Program-made: the position numbers and the translations under genes
Assembly: GCA_050084985.1 (NCBI GenBank)
Contig: JBITNC010000002.1
Location: 34,534,001-34,598,000 of the forward strand
DNA: 64,000 bases
Reading direction: 5' to 3'
From: Nageia nagi
Lineage: Eukaryota > Pinophyta
Shown here: positions 35,642 to 47,819 of the stretch, piece after piece
Layout: every line of letters begins with the position of its first letter
How positions within the stretch are numbered: the stretch's first letter is position 1
Notes under the pieces: model-generated
The model's input: the letters and a program-made list of their open reading frames with translations, nothing else
Told to the model about the DNA's origin: nothing
Database searches by the model: none

Positions 35642-38600
35642 ACCTTGGAATCTCATCTTCACATCCTTGGTGTGGAAGCTACATCTTGGTGATCTTTAAT
35701 TCTCAACTTACTCTTCATTGTGAGGTAAAATCAAGAGAAGGTATAATGTTCTTCATTCTATTTTTTTGGGCTTATTTTGATATGAATAATTTTTGATTCA
35801 TGTGTTAGTTAATTTTTTTTTTGTAAAATTTGGCTAAAAGTAGAAATTTGTTTTACTAAACTCTAGTGAGCATGTTGTTAATTTTTTACAAAGAGGTTAG
35901 TATATAAGAATAGCAATATTATAAGCCATTTATTATTGAATAAAAAAAGGGGGTAGCTCTCATTTTTTTTAAATATATAATGAGGAGTTTGTTCTTTTAC
36001 AACAAAGTTTGATGTTTTATTAAGAGGGAGTAATACATTTTTTTAGCTATAAAGTGGTTATTTTTTCAAAAAAATGAAAGAGAGAAAAGATATTTATTTT
36101 CTTTGATATATATTTGGAAATAAAATACATAGGAATGTAGTTTTTTATTAATGAAAAGGTATGAACCATCCATTAAAAAAATACATTAAATAAGATATGG
36201 GCATCCATCAAAGAATTAAATATATATCTTTTTATTTTTTTCCATCGGCCAATACCTTGGCCAACCCCATGGCCTGTGGGTGATGACCAAACCTGCCACT
36301 ATCCTCACCACTAACTGAAGCTTGCCATTACTTACTCCTCCATAACCACCTCCATGCAGCCCCTCTTTTTGGTCACCTCATGGCCAACCTCCTATGGTTT
36401 CTTATCAAACTCATCTCCAATTGCAAAGAAGGAAATCCTCCTCTTGCATTTGATCCGGTAGAGGTAGGAGCAACCCATCAAACTCTACATTGTAAAGACT
36501 ATTCACATTGACCCCTTTCTCATTCAACTCAGACCGCTCTGAAAAAATCCATATCCAAATCTAGGGATTCAAACCCCATACTCATACCCATACCCTAGCT
36601 AAACATCAAAGTTGTATCTAGTAGAGCATCCTCCTCAAACATATGCACATAAAATAGAGGCTGAGAAGAACCCCTTTCCTCACTACTATCCAAATCTTCA
36701 TACCCACCATCAATCCCATTATCTAACTCTTCCTTGGGTTGTTGTTCATCCTCATCATCATCTTCTATAGTGAAAGAGTTTGGGTATCTTTAGGTAGAGA
36801 GGCATGGATCATAGCCCATATAGCCATTGCTATCAAAGGGTCTAGTGGCACTTTTATTGAAGAGATCATCTCCATCACCAATATATGAATTGAAGCCTAA
36901 CATGATGCAAGATGAGATTTGATCTAAGATTTTTTTATCGATGTTGCTCCAACATGGCTAGAGAAAGTTTTTTTTAAGGGTGGATGAGGAATGTATAGGA
37001 GATCTCTCTTGCTACTGCTTGCCCTCTCAATTTGTATCTTCTCACTTTGAGAGTACTCAAGTAATTATTCATTGATTATCAACACCTCCTCCATTGGTGC
37101 CATGAGCCACCCCTCAACTCTGCTTGTGGCTAGTGGCTTGTCACTTCTCCCTCATGGCTCTTCAATTGACCATGGCCTCCTCTTCTACCTACAGCTCCCT
37201 ATCGTTACATCACCCTCATGATGTCACTCTCATTCCACTTACTATCCTCACTCGTGCGACCAATCTTGCCACCCAATTCCTCTCTTTTGCTTTTGTTTAT
37301 CTTTTCTTACTTAGTAAGTAAAAGGGGGGAAGTTCCTTTTTTAATACACTTGTATGAATGCTTGACAGAGTAGTAATGACCTTCTCTAACTTTTTAAGTG
37401 GTATGGAGTATAGGGATTGTTGTTGCATTAACTACATTGCACTTTTTACTATATTTAAGAATCAAATAAATGATGTCTCATTAAATACTTTCCTTGTGCA
37501 TTGAAAAAAGATCATGACTATAGTATTTTTTATTTCAATAACAATTTTTTTACTTTTGCCTTTTGAAATTGCATTTTTTAAGCATTATGGAGGAAGTATT
37601 TTATAACAAGGAATTTTTTTTCTTGCAATTTATAGAATATTGAAAATAAGGTAAATTTTATTTAAAAAATAGCCTCCAATTACTTGGCATTTTTTTTTCC
37701 TTTGTTAAAATTTCTAAGGTTAAACTAACATGCTCATTTAAATATTTATTAAAGGGTTATTTTTTAAAGTAAAATGAGGGGGAAATTTTTTGAAATTCCT
37801 TTACTTTAAAATTTTTTTAGAAACTTAATTTTTTTTTAAGCTAATAATGCATACTTAGAACTTAAACTTTTAAGTTGAAGTAATGCATGATTATTACTTA
37901 AGTTATGATGCCTTTTACTTTCTTATGCAAGTTATGGGAATAATGCATGGTATATTTTGAAATATCTTCAAATTTTTGGAAATATTGCATATTTATATTT
38001 TTTTATGAATAGACTAGTTCTTATGATAAACAATGCATGCTTAGTACTTAATTTTTTATTTTTATTTTTTTAAGATTAATGTTGCATACTACTTATTTTA
38101 TAATGCATGTTTACTTAAGTTTTTAAGTTATGGATTGATGCATGCTTCCTACTTAATCCTTAAGTTAAATAGTGCATGCTTCTTACTTAATCTATTGGAA
38201 TGGTGCATGATTACTTAAATTTTTGAAGCTATGTGAATAATGCATTCTTTTTTTTTTTTGGCTTAATGCTTAAAGCATAATTTTTTTAATGCATGCTCAA
38301 GGACTTAAAATTTTTAATATGCATGCTTATGACTTAAGAATGCATGTTGAGCATTTATCTTTATGCAAAGTATAGAATGGACTTGTGCAAAATAAGTGAT
38401 GATGTAAAAACTATCCTTTAGAGGTTGGTAAACAAAACCCATTGGACACTTAGGTTTCAAATTTTTGCATGGATGATATTTTTAATTTATGCTTTTTTAC
38501 TTAATGTTTCACACTTTGATTTATTTGCTTATGCAAATAAAAATGCAAACATTGATATGAGCAACCCCCTAAAATGAACACATCCGCATGTACATTCTGT

Positions 38601-39200
38601 AACATGACTTATTTGGGGAGCCATGAGGTGAAGATAGGTGGACTGAAGCCTTTAAGTTTGAAAATCCAAGTGATGAAAAGTTTGTATTTCTTAATTTCCT
38701 CTAAGTCATCTATTGGTCTGGACATAACTCTATTAGGTGGATAGGCATACCACATGTTCGCACATCCATTTAGGGATTATCCTGATAACCTAGGAGGATA
38801 ACTTGAAACCTAATCAAGATTAATAATTTGGTCGATCTAATAAATATCAAAACCTTGGAAAATAGCTAGTACTTCTCCTTGTGAGAGTATATTGTTGCCC
38901 AAGGGGAACTGATTGAGGATTGGTAGTACTTGGGCTCCTCTTGTGTGGGCATCTAAGTGAAAGCCTAATTTTAAATAAGAAAACAAACCTCAACAATGTC
39001 ACTCTACATCTACGGTTCTTGAGATGAGAAATGCATTTGGGTACATATGTTATTATTTGGATTATAAAACATTTGCACTTGTGAATCATAATCAAGCATG
39101 TCTTTAGTGTTAAATATAACATGTATTACTTACATGGTTAAAACTTAACATTTTGTTTATTAAAAATACATGCTTATTATTTTGTATTTTTGTGTAGCAA
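35642..39200 (+). other. Long leader of element C
   Basis: About 3.6 kb. The C-rich island of the family is split: one part at 36,235-36,400 and the other at 37,085-37,330, with clathrin light chain sequence between. The region 37,840-38,360 repeats a motif near AATGCATGCTTAGTACTTAA as in element A. The last 800 bp is closely similar to A. The 65-codon frame at 37,124-37,321 has no coding support. Confidence 0.7.
36411..37080 (-). pseudogene. Captured clathrin light chain fragment (N-terminal exon), antisense in the element C leader
   Basis: Clathrin light chains bind the heavy chain in the clathrin coat on vesicles. On the minus strand, a start at 36,901-36,903 opens a frame reading MLGFNSYIGDGDDLFNKSAT and RPFDSNGYMGYDPCLST, followed by a stop where plant light chains have Gln in a PSQRF-type motif. 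An acidic stretch follows (IEDDDEDEQQPKEELDNG). After a few stops and a frameshift comes DGLLLPLPDQMQEEDFLLCN, then WR. Plant light chains carry DGPxLPPPxxMxxEGFxLREWRR at this place, the start of the heavy-chain-binding region. Two separate motifs in the right order make the assignment strong. The match stops at EWR, where an ATGAGTTT sequence resembles a mutated splice donor. The upstream 36,904-37,080 may be 5' UTR. It is degraded and not functional. Confidence 0.8.
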
Positions 39201-42200
39201 ATGAGAGAATCCTTTTTACCCAAACATATTCTTCATAGTTTTAACTATGGGATTGGGAACTCAAATGAGAGCTAAATTATAGTCAAGGAAGCTATGGCAA
39301 ACAATGAATGAGAACATTGTACTACCTACATATAATAAGGCATTAGAAACTTACAACATAAAGAATGAGTTGGCAACCTCCATGATTTACCGTGCAGTTT
39401 TAGATGATGTGCACCTAATGATATCCTCTTCAACTTCAGCAAAGGAAGCATGGGATGAGCCAAAGAAAATCTACCTTGGTTCAAACTTTTCAATAAGATT
39501 TACCATTCTCCAAAATTTCTTCAATCTTATCAAAGAGAAGATGAAAATGTGGCTATCTACTTAAACAAAATTATTGACCTAAGGACCCAACTTGTTACTT
39601 ATGGGTGCAATTAGATCAATGATAAGTTTCATGGTCTTTATCATTATTTAAAGCCTCTTTTTAAAGTTTATAAATTTTGTAACAATTATGGAAATAAGGC
39701 TTTATGATGAAGAAGAAGTCATCTCCCTTGAAAATCTTTTAAGGCACCTATTAAAGCATGAGAAAATCTTTAACAATAAAGGGTTGATTTCTTCTTCTAA
39801 AGATAATAACATTGCTTTTAGAACAACCAAATTTTCTTTCAAGAAGAATTTTAACCATCAAAAGAAATCTTACCTTTCTTCCCCCAAAAAGTTTGAGAAA
39901 AGAGGCAGTGGTTACAATAGCAATAGGAACAATAGAAATAACAACCACAGTAGCAGGAATAATGGTAACAATAATCACTTCAAGCAAAGAGATAAAAAAG
40001 AAAAAGCAAACACTCCCTATCCTAAGAAAAAGTTTAATAGTAATTGTAACTATTATGGCATTCAAGGTCACAAAGAAATTGATTGTTACAAAAAGAAAAG
40101 AGAGAAAAAGTACAAAAGTAATAGAAATGTAAAGAACTACAAAGGAAAGAAGAATACTTATGCTAGTTTTGCTATAGCACTCTACTCCATGTCTCACATT
40201 TTTTCATCTAAATGGATTGTTGAATTTGGTTGCACTAATAACCTATGCTTTGAAAATAAAAAGTTTAAGAACTTTCACAAGTATAATAAGGATGCAATTG
40301 TGATAGGTGATAACTCTACCCTTGAAGTTGAAGGAATTGGGAGTGTGTTAATTCATGGAAAGGTTCTTGAAAATGTTCCCTATGTTCCTAAGGTAAGGAT
40401 GAACCTTCTCTTAATGATCCAAGTTACTAAAAAAGGATACTCTTTTGAGTTCAACTCTCAAACTTGGTGCATTAAGAAAGAACTTGCCACTTTGGTTAAA
40501 GGATCTATGAAAGATAACCTCTACATTGTGGATAAAGTTTCATCAAAGATATGTCTTGCCTTTAGTGTGTGTTTTAAAGGTAATCTTTGGCACTATCATT
40601 TAGGGCACCTTAACCACAAGAGTATTCAAGTTATAAAAAACAAAGAACTTGTGAAAGGTTTACCATTTATTTCTCATTCGATTGATCTATATGAGAAGTA
40701 CATTTTTGATAAGATGCATAGATAAAAGTTTGAAAAAGATAAGGCAACAAGAGCATCTCAACTTCTTCAACTTGTGCATTTAGATTTGATGGGTCCATTT
40801 CATACTAAGTCACTAGGATGACCTTTGGGTATCTACTTGAGCACAAGGATCAAACCTTTGAGAGTTTTAATATTTTTAAGGCCTTTATTGAGAATCAACT
40901 AACCTTAAAATCAAGATGTTGAGATCAAATAATGAGGAGAATATAATAGCAATGAGTTCAATGACTATTATGCTAAGTATGGAATCAAGAGGCAGTTTAC
41001 GATTCCTTACACTCCTCAATAAAATGATGTTGCTAAAAGAAAAAATAGAACAATTATGGAGATGGCTAGATGCATGTTGGGTAATCTTCCAAAATTTTTG
41101 TGGGGTGAAGCTGTGAGCACTATTATTTACACCTTAAATAGATGTTTCATAAAATCCATTCAAAAAAAAAATTCTTTTGAAGCATGGTCAAGAAGAAAAC
41201 CTAACATTTCTCACCTTAGGGTGTTTGGTTATGAATCTTTCTCCTACATTATTTCTAAAAAAAAAATAAGTTAGAAGAAAGAGCTAAAAAATGCATCTTT
41301 ATAGTTTATGACAGTTAGCATAGAGGATATAGGCTTTACTCTCCAACCTATAAAGTAGTATTTATTTCAAGAAATGTAAAGTTAAATGAACTTTCTGAAG
41401 AATCTGCTTCTATTGAGTATGTTGATGATCTAGAGGACTCTTCATTTTCTCCTAACTAGTTGGATATTGATATAGACAAGTCACCATAGGAACAAAATTC
41501 TCCAACACAAAGGGTAAATAAGGAGCATAACCTTGAACAAATCCTTAATTGCCAAGATTGACAACAACCATGAGCCCTCAACCTTTAAAGAAGCTTCTAA
41601 GCATGAGTACTAGATGGAAGCTATGAAAGTGGAGTATGAGACACTTATGAAAAATAAAACTTGAGACTTGGTTCCTTATCCCAATGATAAGAATGTGATT
41701 AGCAATAAGTAGATCTACAAGGTCAAGTTCAATTCAGTTAGAGATATTGAGAAATACAAGGCAAGGTTAGTAGCTAAAATTTTGCTCAAAAATATGGTGT
41801 AGATTATGAGAAAACCTTTGCTCCCATGGAAAATATGCCTACTATGAGAGTAATTTTTACTCTTTTTGCAACTCAAAGATGAAAAGTTTTTCAACTTGAC
41901 ATTAAGAGTGCATTTCTCAATGGTGACTTGGATGTGGAAATCTTCATGAATCAACTAGTAGGGTTTATTATGGAAGGAAAAGAGTCCTGTGTGTGCAAGC
42001 TAAAAAAGTCTTTGTATGGACTTAAACAAGCACCTCGAGCCTAGTATAGAAATATTTTAGGGTACTTTGCAAATATTGGATTATCCAAGTGTTTTTCTAA
42101 ATTTGATCTATATGTGCTCAATCAAAGAAAAGATGTGGTCTTGATTCTCCTTTATGTGGATGGTATTTTGATTACTGAGAACAATGATGAAATCATTTAA

Positions 42201-43118
42201 GAGTGGATATCCAAACTTAAGTCAATGTTTGAAATGATTGATCTTGATCTCTTGCACTACTATTTTGAAATGTAAGTGTATCAATACAAGGATTGTACTA
42301 ACCTTAGTCAATCTAAGTATATATAAAATATCTTGCAGAAGTTAAGAATGGAGAAGTGTAGATATGCTACAATCATAATCTCTCTTGGAATCACTATTTC
42401 TCTAAGCTCCAACTCTCAATTAGTTAATGCTACAGCTTACAGGTAATTAATTAGTAGTCTTTTGTATTTGACTATATCCAGGCCTGATATTACCTTTGCA
42501 ATGAATCTGATGGCATGATTCATGCAAAAACTATATGTTGAGCACCTTAATGTTGTTAATCAAATCTTGAGGTATGTTGCAGGGACTAAGGATCTTACTC
42601 TCAAGTTTTCTAAGTTGCCCTCATTTGTTCTCTTTGGATTCTCAAATTCTAACTATGGGAGAGATAGAGATGATAAGAAATCAACCTCTATGTATGTGTT
42701 TAGCATTGGTTTAGGTGTTATCTTTTGAGCTTCCAAGAAGCAACCTACTATTTCTCTTTCCAACATAGAAGTCGAATACCATGCCATGTCTATTGCAACC
42801 TAGAAAACCATTTGGCTAAGGCATCTTCTGAAAGAAATTAGGTATAACCAAGGTGGCTCATATTTGATCTCTTCAGATAATCAATCGACTATTTCTTTAC
42901 CTAAGAATCTAGTGTTCCATCAAAGAAAAAAATATGTAGAAATCCATGCCCATTTTATCAAGAAGAAGGTTCTTGATGGCATCATACACCTAGAGTATTG
43001 TCCATCCACCTTGAACTTCATTGATTTATTCACCAAGTCCCTCTTAGAAGCTCAGTTCTGTAAGCTAAGGGATGCTATCAGGTTGGTGAAGTTTCCCTTA
43101 AAGGAGAGTGAAGTTTGA
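39201..43118 (+). pseudogene. Element C gag-pol polyprotein (broken)
   Basis: Gag starts near 39,201. Open segments at 39,304-39,564 and 39,688-40,725 cover gag, zinc knuckle, protease and the start of integrase in one 345-codon frame. The knuckle reads CNYYGIQGHKEIDC (second Cys is Tyr). The protease active site reads VEFGCTN in place of DSGCTN. Integrase has YHLGHLNHKSIQ, then a deletion near 40,815 removing part of the core. The catalytic Glu is Lys (41,035-41,037). RT has LKKSLYGLKQAPRA and YVDGILI in place of YVDD. RNase H is open at 42,522-42,728 and 42,864-43,118, ending FTKSLLEAQFCKLRDAIRLV. Multiple stops and frameshifts; not functional. Confidence 0.9.
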
Positions 43119-43254
43119 ATTCTTGTATTGAATTCATGTTTGTGATGACAACTTCACCCCTAGGAGGATTTTATGTTGTATAATGTTGATTTTGTTATAC
43201 ACCTTCATGGTAAATTTGCTCTACATGAGAAACTTATTGTACAAATTTTTCAAT

Positions 43255-43465
43255 ATTGCACTATTTAGTTATCCATATGTGAGGAACTCTTATGTGTCTT
43301 TTGGCACTATTTAGTTATCCATATGTGAGGAACTCATATGTGCATACTTTATTTTTTGGTCAATATAGCACTATTCAATTATTCATATGTGAGGAACTCT
43401 TATATATCATTTAGCACTATTTAGTTATCCATATATGAGGAACTCATATGTGCATGCTCTATTTT
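43255..43465 (+). repeat. Dimeric tandem repeat in the 3' region of element C
   Basis: Four units with TTATCCATATGTGAGGAACT at 43,268, 43,314, 43,378 and 43,424, spaced 46, 64 and 46 bp, the same dimer as in element A. Confidence 0.8.
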
Positions 43466-43926
43466 ATAATAATAATCAACACATGTTTTATATATAGTAG
43501 ATGACTATAAATTTTTGGCATGGCATCTTTGTGATGACTTATAGTGCACCATTGATCAGTTCATGATGGGATTCGTTTAATTCATCTATCCTTGTTGATA
43601 TGAATATGATGCATCTAACTAATCTTATTATTTGAGCTACTGATGACTTGCAAGTTCCTTTGAGATTACAGGTTACTTACCTCAGGTATGCAAGCTCTTG
43701 GAGACTCTTCATGACTTCTAGTTAGATGACTACTTCATATACATTGAAACCAATTATGGTTAATGATTGTATTTGGCAAAGTAGTGAGTCTCAAACTAGA
43801 TCTTTCTTACTTTACACATATGTAAAAAAAATTTATCTTCATTGTATCTATTTGAAGGAGAACTCTCTTACTTTCTCTTCTTCTTCTCTCTTACTCGCTC
43901 TATCCTAATATTGCATTAACAAGGAG

Positions 43927-44427
43927 TGTTGGACTGTATAATGCATTATTGTAAAAGTTGTATTAAATATTCTATGTAAATTCACTAATACTTAAGGGTA
44001 TCATTTGATACCTTAAGTATTTAAATGAATATGATAATGTATCTTGTCCTACACTCCATGTCATGAGCATGCCCCTTGGGTAAAAGGATGTGCATGTCAT
44101 GCTTTTGTATATTAGATAAAAGGGTGATCCAAAGAGAGATTTTGGCCTATAAATAGAAGGCTCCCTCTTTGTGATCACACCAATTTGTGGAGTAAAGTTA
44201 TGCTATAGGATAGAAGTGTAGGAGTTGAGATTAGGATTGTAAGAGAGTTGTATTTGTGATTTAAGTAAAGATCTAGTTAGTGGATGTACTCCTAGTTGGA
44301 GGAACCACTTTACATCTTGAGTTACTTTGTGAGATTGTCTTATGTGTGAGTTTGTTAGATGTGAATTAAGAGCTTTTCATGTGATCTTGGTAGTTTAGGA
44401 TTGTTATTTTATAATTAAATTCTCTCA
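43927..44427 (+). repeat. 3' LTR of element C
   Basis: TGTTGGACTGTATAATGC...TCTCTCA, 501 bp. Palindrome at 43,979-44,030, TATA box at 44,148-44,155. The purine tract before it is weakened to AACAAGGAG. Confidence 0.95.
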
Positions 44428-44540
44428 CCCCATACCCACATGGTTAAGGAGGCTGATTTCTTTCATGGTTAAATTGGTATACCAATTATATCCCTTTATC
44501 CAGCTCCTCAATATAGGCTTAGGTTCCATGAGGAACTTGG
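44428..44540 (-). pseudogene. PMD protein gene, N-terminal part, cut off by element C
   Basis: The minus strand is open and reads LMEPKPILRSWIKGYNWYTN, LTMKEISLLNHVGMG up to the element C border. On the other side of C (35,119 downward) the frame continues GYLLQASY and then the ERW motif of the domain. Functional PMD proteins have a similar GF/GY-[LI]-x(n)-ERW start. The first exon limits are not clear; sequence above about 44,540 is not recognisable. Confidence 0.7.
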
Positions 44541-44544
44541 GATA

Positions 44545-45890
44545 CTACCACAACACAAAAAGGAGATATGTATTAATTCCATATTGATTAATTTCATAAA
44601 TTCAAAAAGTAAAATTTTTTATTTGAGATTTTACAAACACATATGGCATCCTATAATCACAACAAATACAATATTAGACATATCTTTTATCTACTATGCA
44701 CACATTGGCACCTACACCAATGCCCATGTGGGGCTCTTTTGGTTTATCTTCCCTAAAACTCAACGATAAATATAAAAAAATATAAATATTATGGAAAATT
44801 ATTCTATCAATAAAAATTTACTACATATGACATGAAACCTACAATGCCCTAGCTCCTGAAAACTAAAACCTTAAGGTTTCAAAATGAAAACATAGGAAAA
44901 TTACTACAACTATATGGTGATACATTTCATAACATAAATATATAAGCTTAAGAGACTTATAATGTGCATAGATACCCTATTGTTGTGAAGAAAGAAGATA
45001 TAATGTGTGTCTTGCTTGATGATCCACATCTTGGCCTAACTAGAATGGTCTCACAAACCACTATGGAAAATCAACAACCAAATGATATCATAAAACTACC
45101 TAGTATACCTCCAACAATCACTCAAAACTTGAAAATACAATTCTCCTTCTCCTGGATAAAAGCACAAATAGCAACAAATGAATGTGACAAATGAATCAGG
45201 GTTTTCCCTATTTAAAATTAAATTAGGACATAATGTTAGAGATACTATTAAAATTTTGCAAATAACCTTGACAAAAAAATTTAATTCTTTGGAAATTGAC
45301 AACTACATTGAAATAAAATCTTATTGTATGAATTTACAAAGTGCATTTATGACATGGCTTAACGTGAATGCTTAAGGTAACATCAGCATTGAGCCAATGT
45401 CGATGCTAGCATTCACATGCTATTTTCATGGATGAGTTTTAGATTGGTATTACTTGAGGTATGAATGATTTGGAAAATAGTATGAGATTGAATAAAGGGT
45501 AATCATTAGATGTTGGAAATCAGGAATGAGAATTTCAATTTCAGGGTAATACCATTCAAGGCACAGTTCAAAATCAGATGGGTGATTTATCAGTTTAGAA
45601 TATGGTAAAAGCATAACATGCAATGATTTTTGTTGAAAAAGTTATGTTTTAGCATGATTGGGAATAAGATGATCAACCCCAACACCAAATCAAGCATCAA
45701 TATTAGAGTGTTTATTCAGTTATCAATTTTGGATCATGGTCATAATACTTGAGGGCATACCCTCAAGCATCTATTAGGAGACTTTTCTAACTTTTGATCT
45801 TTTACAACCTTGATGTTCCTTATGTGCACATTGCTATGATCAAGATATGCTTGAAAAAAGTTGATCTATTTGGAATATTTGAAATCACTT
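44545..45890. other. Unassigned AT-rich DNA
   Basis: Contains several frames of 60-76 codons (for example 44,964-45,194, +) without recognisable motifs. No supported gene; the upstream exon or promoter of the PMD gene might lie here but cannot be seen. Confidence 0.35.
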
Positions 45891-45894
45891 GAAG

Positions 45895-46480
45895 CTTGGA
45901 AATATGAAATTCTTGTTTGGGAATATGACAACCTTATGGGTTGAAAATTAGGATCTTGTTTGGAAATATGAAAACCTTATGGGTTGGGAATTTAGTATCT
46001 TGTTTGGCTTTATGATTGCTATATGTATTTATTGGAAAGACATTAATAAAATCCCATATTTTAGTATATGATAACCTTTTGGGTTAGGCATTTAGCATTT
46101 ATTTCATAATATGACAACTATTTGGGTTAGGCATTTAATTAATTTATCTTATGAGACATCCATGAATTGGGTATCTTTTTTGCTACCATGATAATGTTCA
46201 CTCATGAATGCGGAAAATTGTTGTTTCTATGACGGTGTGACCTTCATTTGCTTTTGGTACCTTTGTTGGTTGGGTTTAAACTAACCATCACTATAATGAC
46301 TCTTTATGATCATGTGTTTGCAAACACAAATGAGGCATATTTTTACTTCCATTACAGTGTGACTTCCATGTGTTTATGATCATCTTTTTTTGTTGGGTTT
46401 AAATTAACTATCACTATTTTATGATCACATGTGTTTGAATCCGTGAATAAGGCATTAGGTACTACTGTGATGATTTTTAT
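45895..46480. repeat. Degenerate minisatellites (~43 bp and ~123 bp)
   Basis: A unit TCTTGTTTGGGAATATGACA plus about 23 bases recurs at 45,911, 45,954 and 45,998 and fades by about 46,140. Next to it a longer unit containing GTTGGGTTTAAACTAACCAT or close variants recurs at about 46,268 and 46,391, each followed by an ATGATCA(C/T)(A/G)TGTGTTTG block. Both look like old tandem arrays. Confidence 0.6.
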
Positions 46481-46484
46481 ATAT

Positions 46485-47815
46485 GAATAGGATATATTTT
46501 TCTTTCTTGATGATGTATACATATTTTATCAATTTCATCCTTGCTCTTTATTTCTATATTTTTTTGGATGAAATGTTTGTATGAGTCCATGAATGGGATG
46601 CTTGGTTCTTCTATGACGATTTATACCCATGAATAGAGAATTAAGTGTTGCCATGACGATATCATACACTTATGATGATCATTGCTCTCCTTATCACTGC
46701 TATATTTTTAAGAGTTTTTATCACATATATGTTTTGAAGGTGGTATTTTTGTCTCTCTTTCTCAGGTTATTATTTGATCTTGGTTGTTCTTATTCCATGA
46801 GGATCATTTTATTTCATAATCCAAGCAAAGAGGGGGAAACAAATACCATCAACTTTTGATGATCGAATGACTTCATAGAAAAAATAGGGAAGTATCGAAT
46901 TTTTCTTTCCTTATTTTTTATGTTTCCTTTGCAATCATAGTTACATTTCATTTTATTATATTTGCAAAGGGACACATTTGTTGACACTTAATTTTGGTCC
47001 ACCTTAGGTGGTCTCATTAAATGTTTTATTATGTTGATCTTATATCATGTTATGGGTGTTTCTTGGTCCTTTCTTATGCAATCTCATCTTTTGTTGTGCT
47101 AGGTACCCCAACATTAATGCTCATCTTTCTAAGAGATAGTTGGAGGATATCTTACATATATAAGGGTAAGTATGATTGTAAGGAAAGTTATCAAGATTTC
47201 AATCTCGATAGTTAGTACCACTTCAAAGTTTCAGTGTTTATCAATACCACCTATTGAGATTGGGATCTTGTTATCATGAGCATATATGTTATTTCATATT
47301 CTACAAATATATGTTTGTCTTGACTTGTTTATCATTTGTTATGCATTGGATCTTGATTGCAAACTCCATTCCTTTGGATGCCTAGTTTCTATGTTAATGT
47401 ACATATTGGTACTATTTTTAGGGGCTTAACGTTTGCACTCCAATTAATGTCTGCACTATTATTCCAATCTATTGTACTCTATGGGGATTTGCATATCAAG
47501 ATCATTATCTTTGACAAGCTCATGTCTACATATAATCTTCATCTTCCATGTAAGATTTATAGGTATATATCCTTCACCTGATCCTAGTATCAATAGTGTG
47601 TTTGGTTATCTAGATCCAATAATCTTAGATCGGTTATTCATTATCACATTCCCTATATCTTGGATTAGTGTTATCATTATCCTATGTTATCTTTCCTATT
47701 TATCTTAATGTAAAGAATACATCATTTTAAATGTGAATGTTAACTTAGTTACCACTTAAGTCACACTAGGGATCACTAAAAACATTCAACAGACTTACAT
47801 TGTACAAAAAGATAT
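46485..47815. other. Unassigned AT-rich DNA
   Basis: No gene recognised. TTGACACTTAATTTTGGTCCACC at about 46,981 resembles retroelement terminal sequence but has no identifiable partner. Confidence 0.35.
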
Positions 47816-47819
47816 TGTA

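Larger units (their letters stand above)
35120..44427 (+). mobile_element. Ty1/Copia LTR retrotransposon, element C (9,308 bp, decayed)
   Basis: A sister of element A: LTRs of 508 bp (35,120-35,627) and 501 bp (43,927-44,427), PBS, long leader, gag-pol, dimeric 3' repeat and PPT region. The flanks are TCCCA (35,115-35,119) and CCCCA (44,428-44,432), a 5-bp target duplication with one mismatch. Removing the element and one copy of the duplication restores continuity of the minus-strand PMD reading frame, which independently supports the borders. Its leader contains a clathrin light chain fragment absent from A. The polyprotein is broken. Confidence 0.95.
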
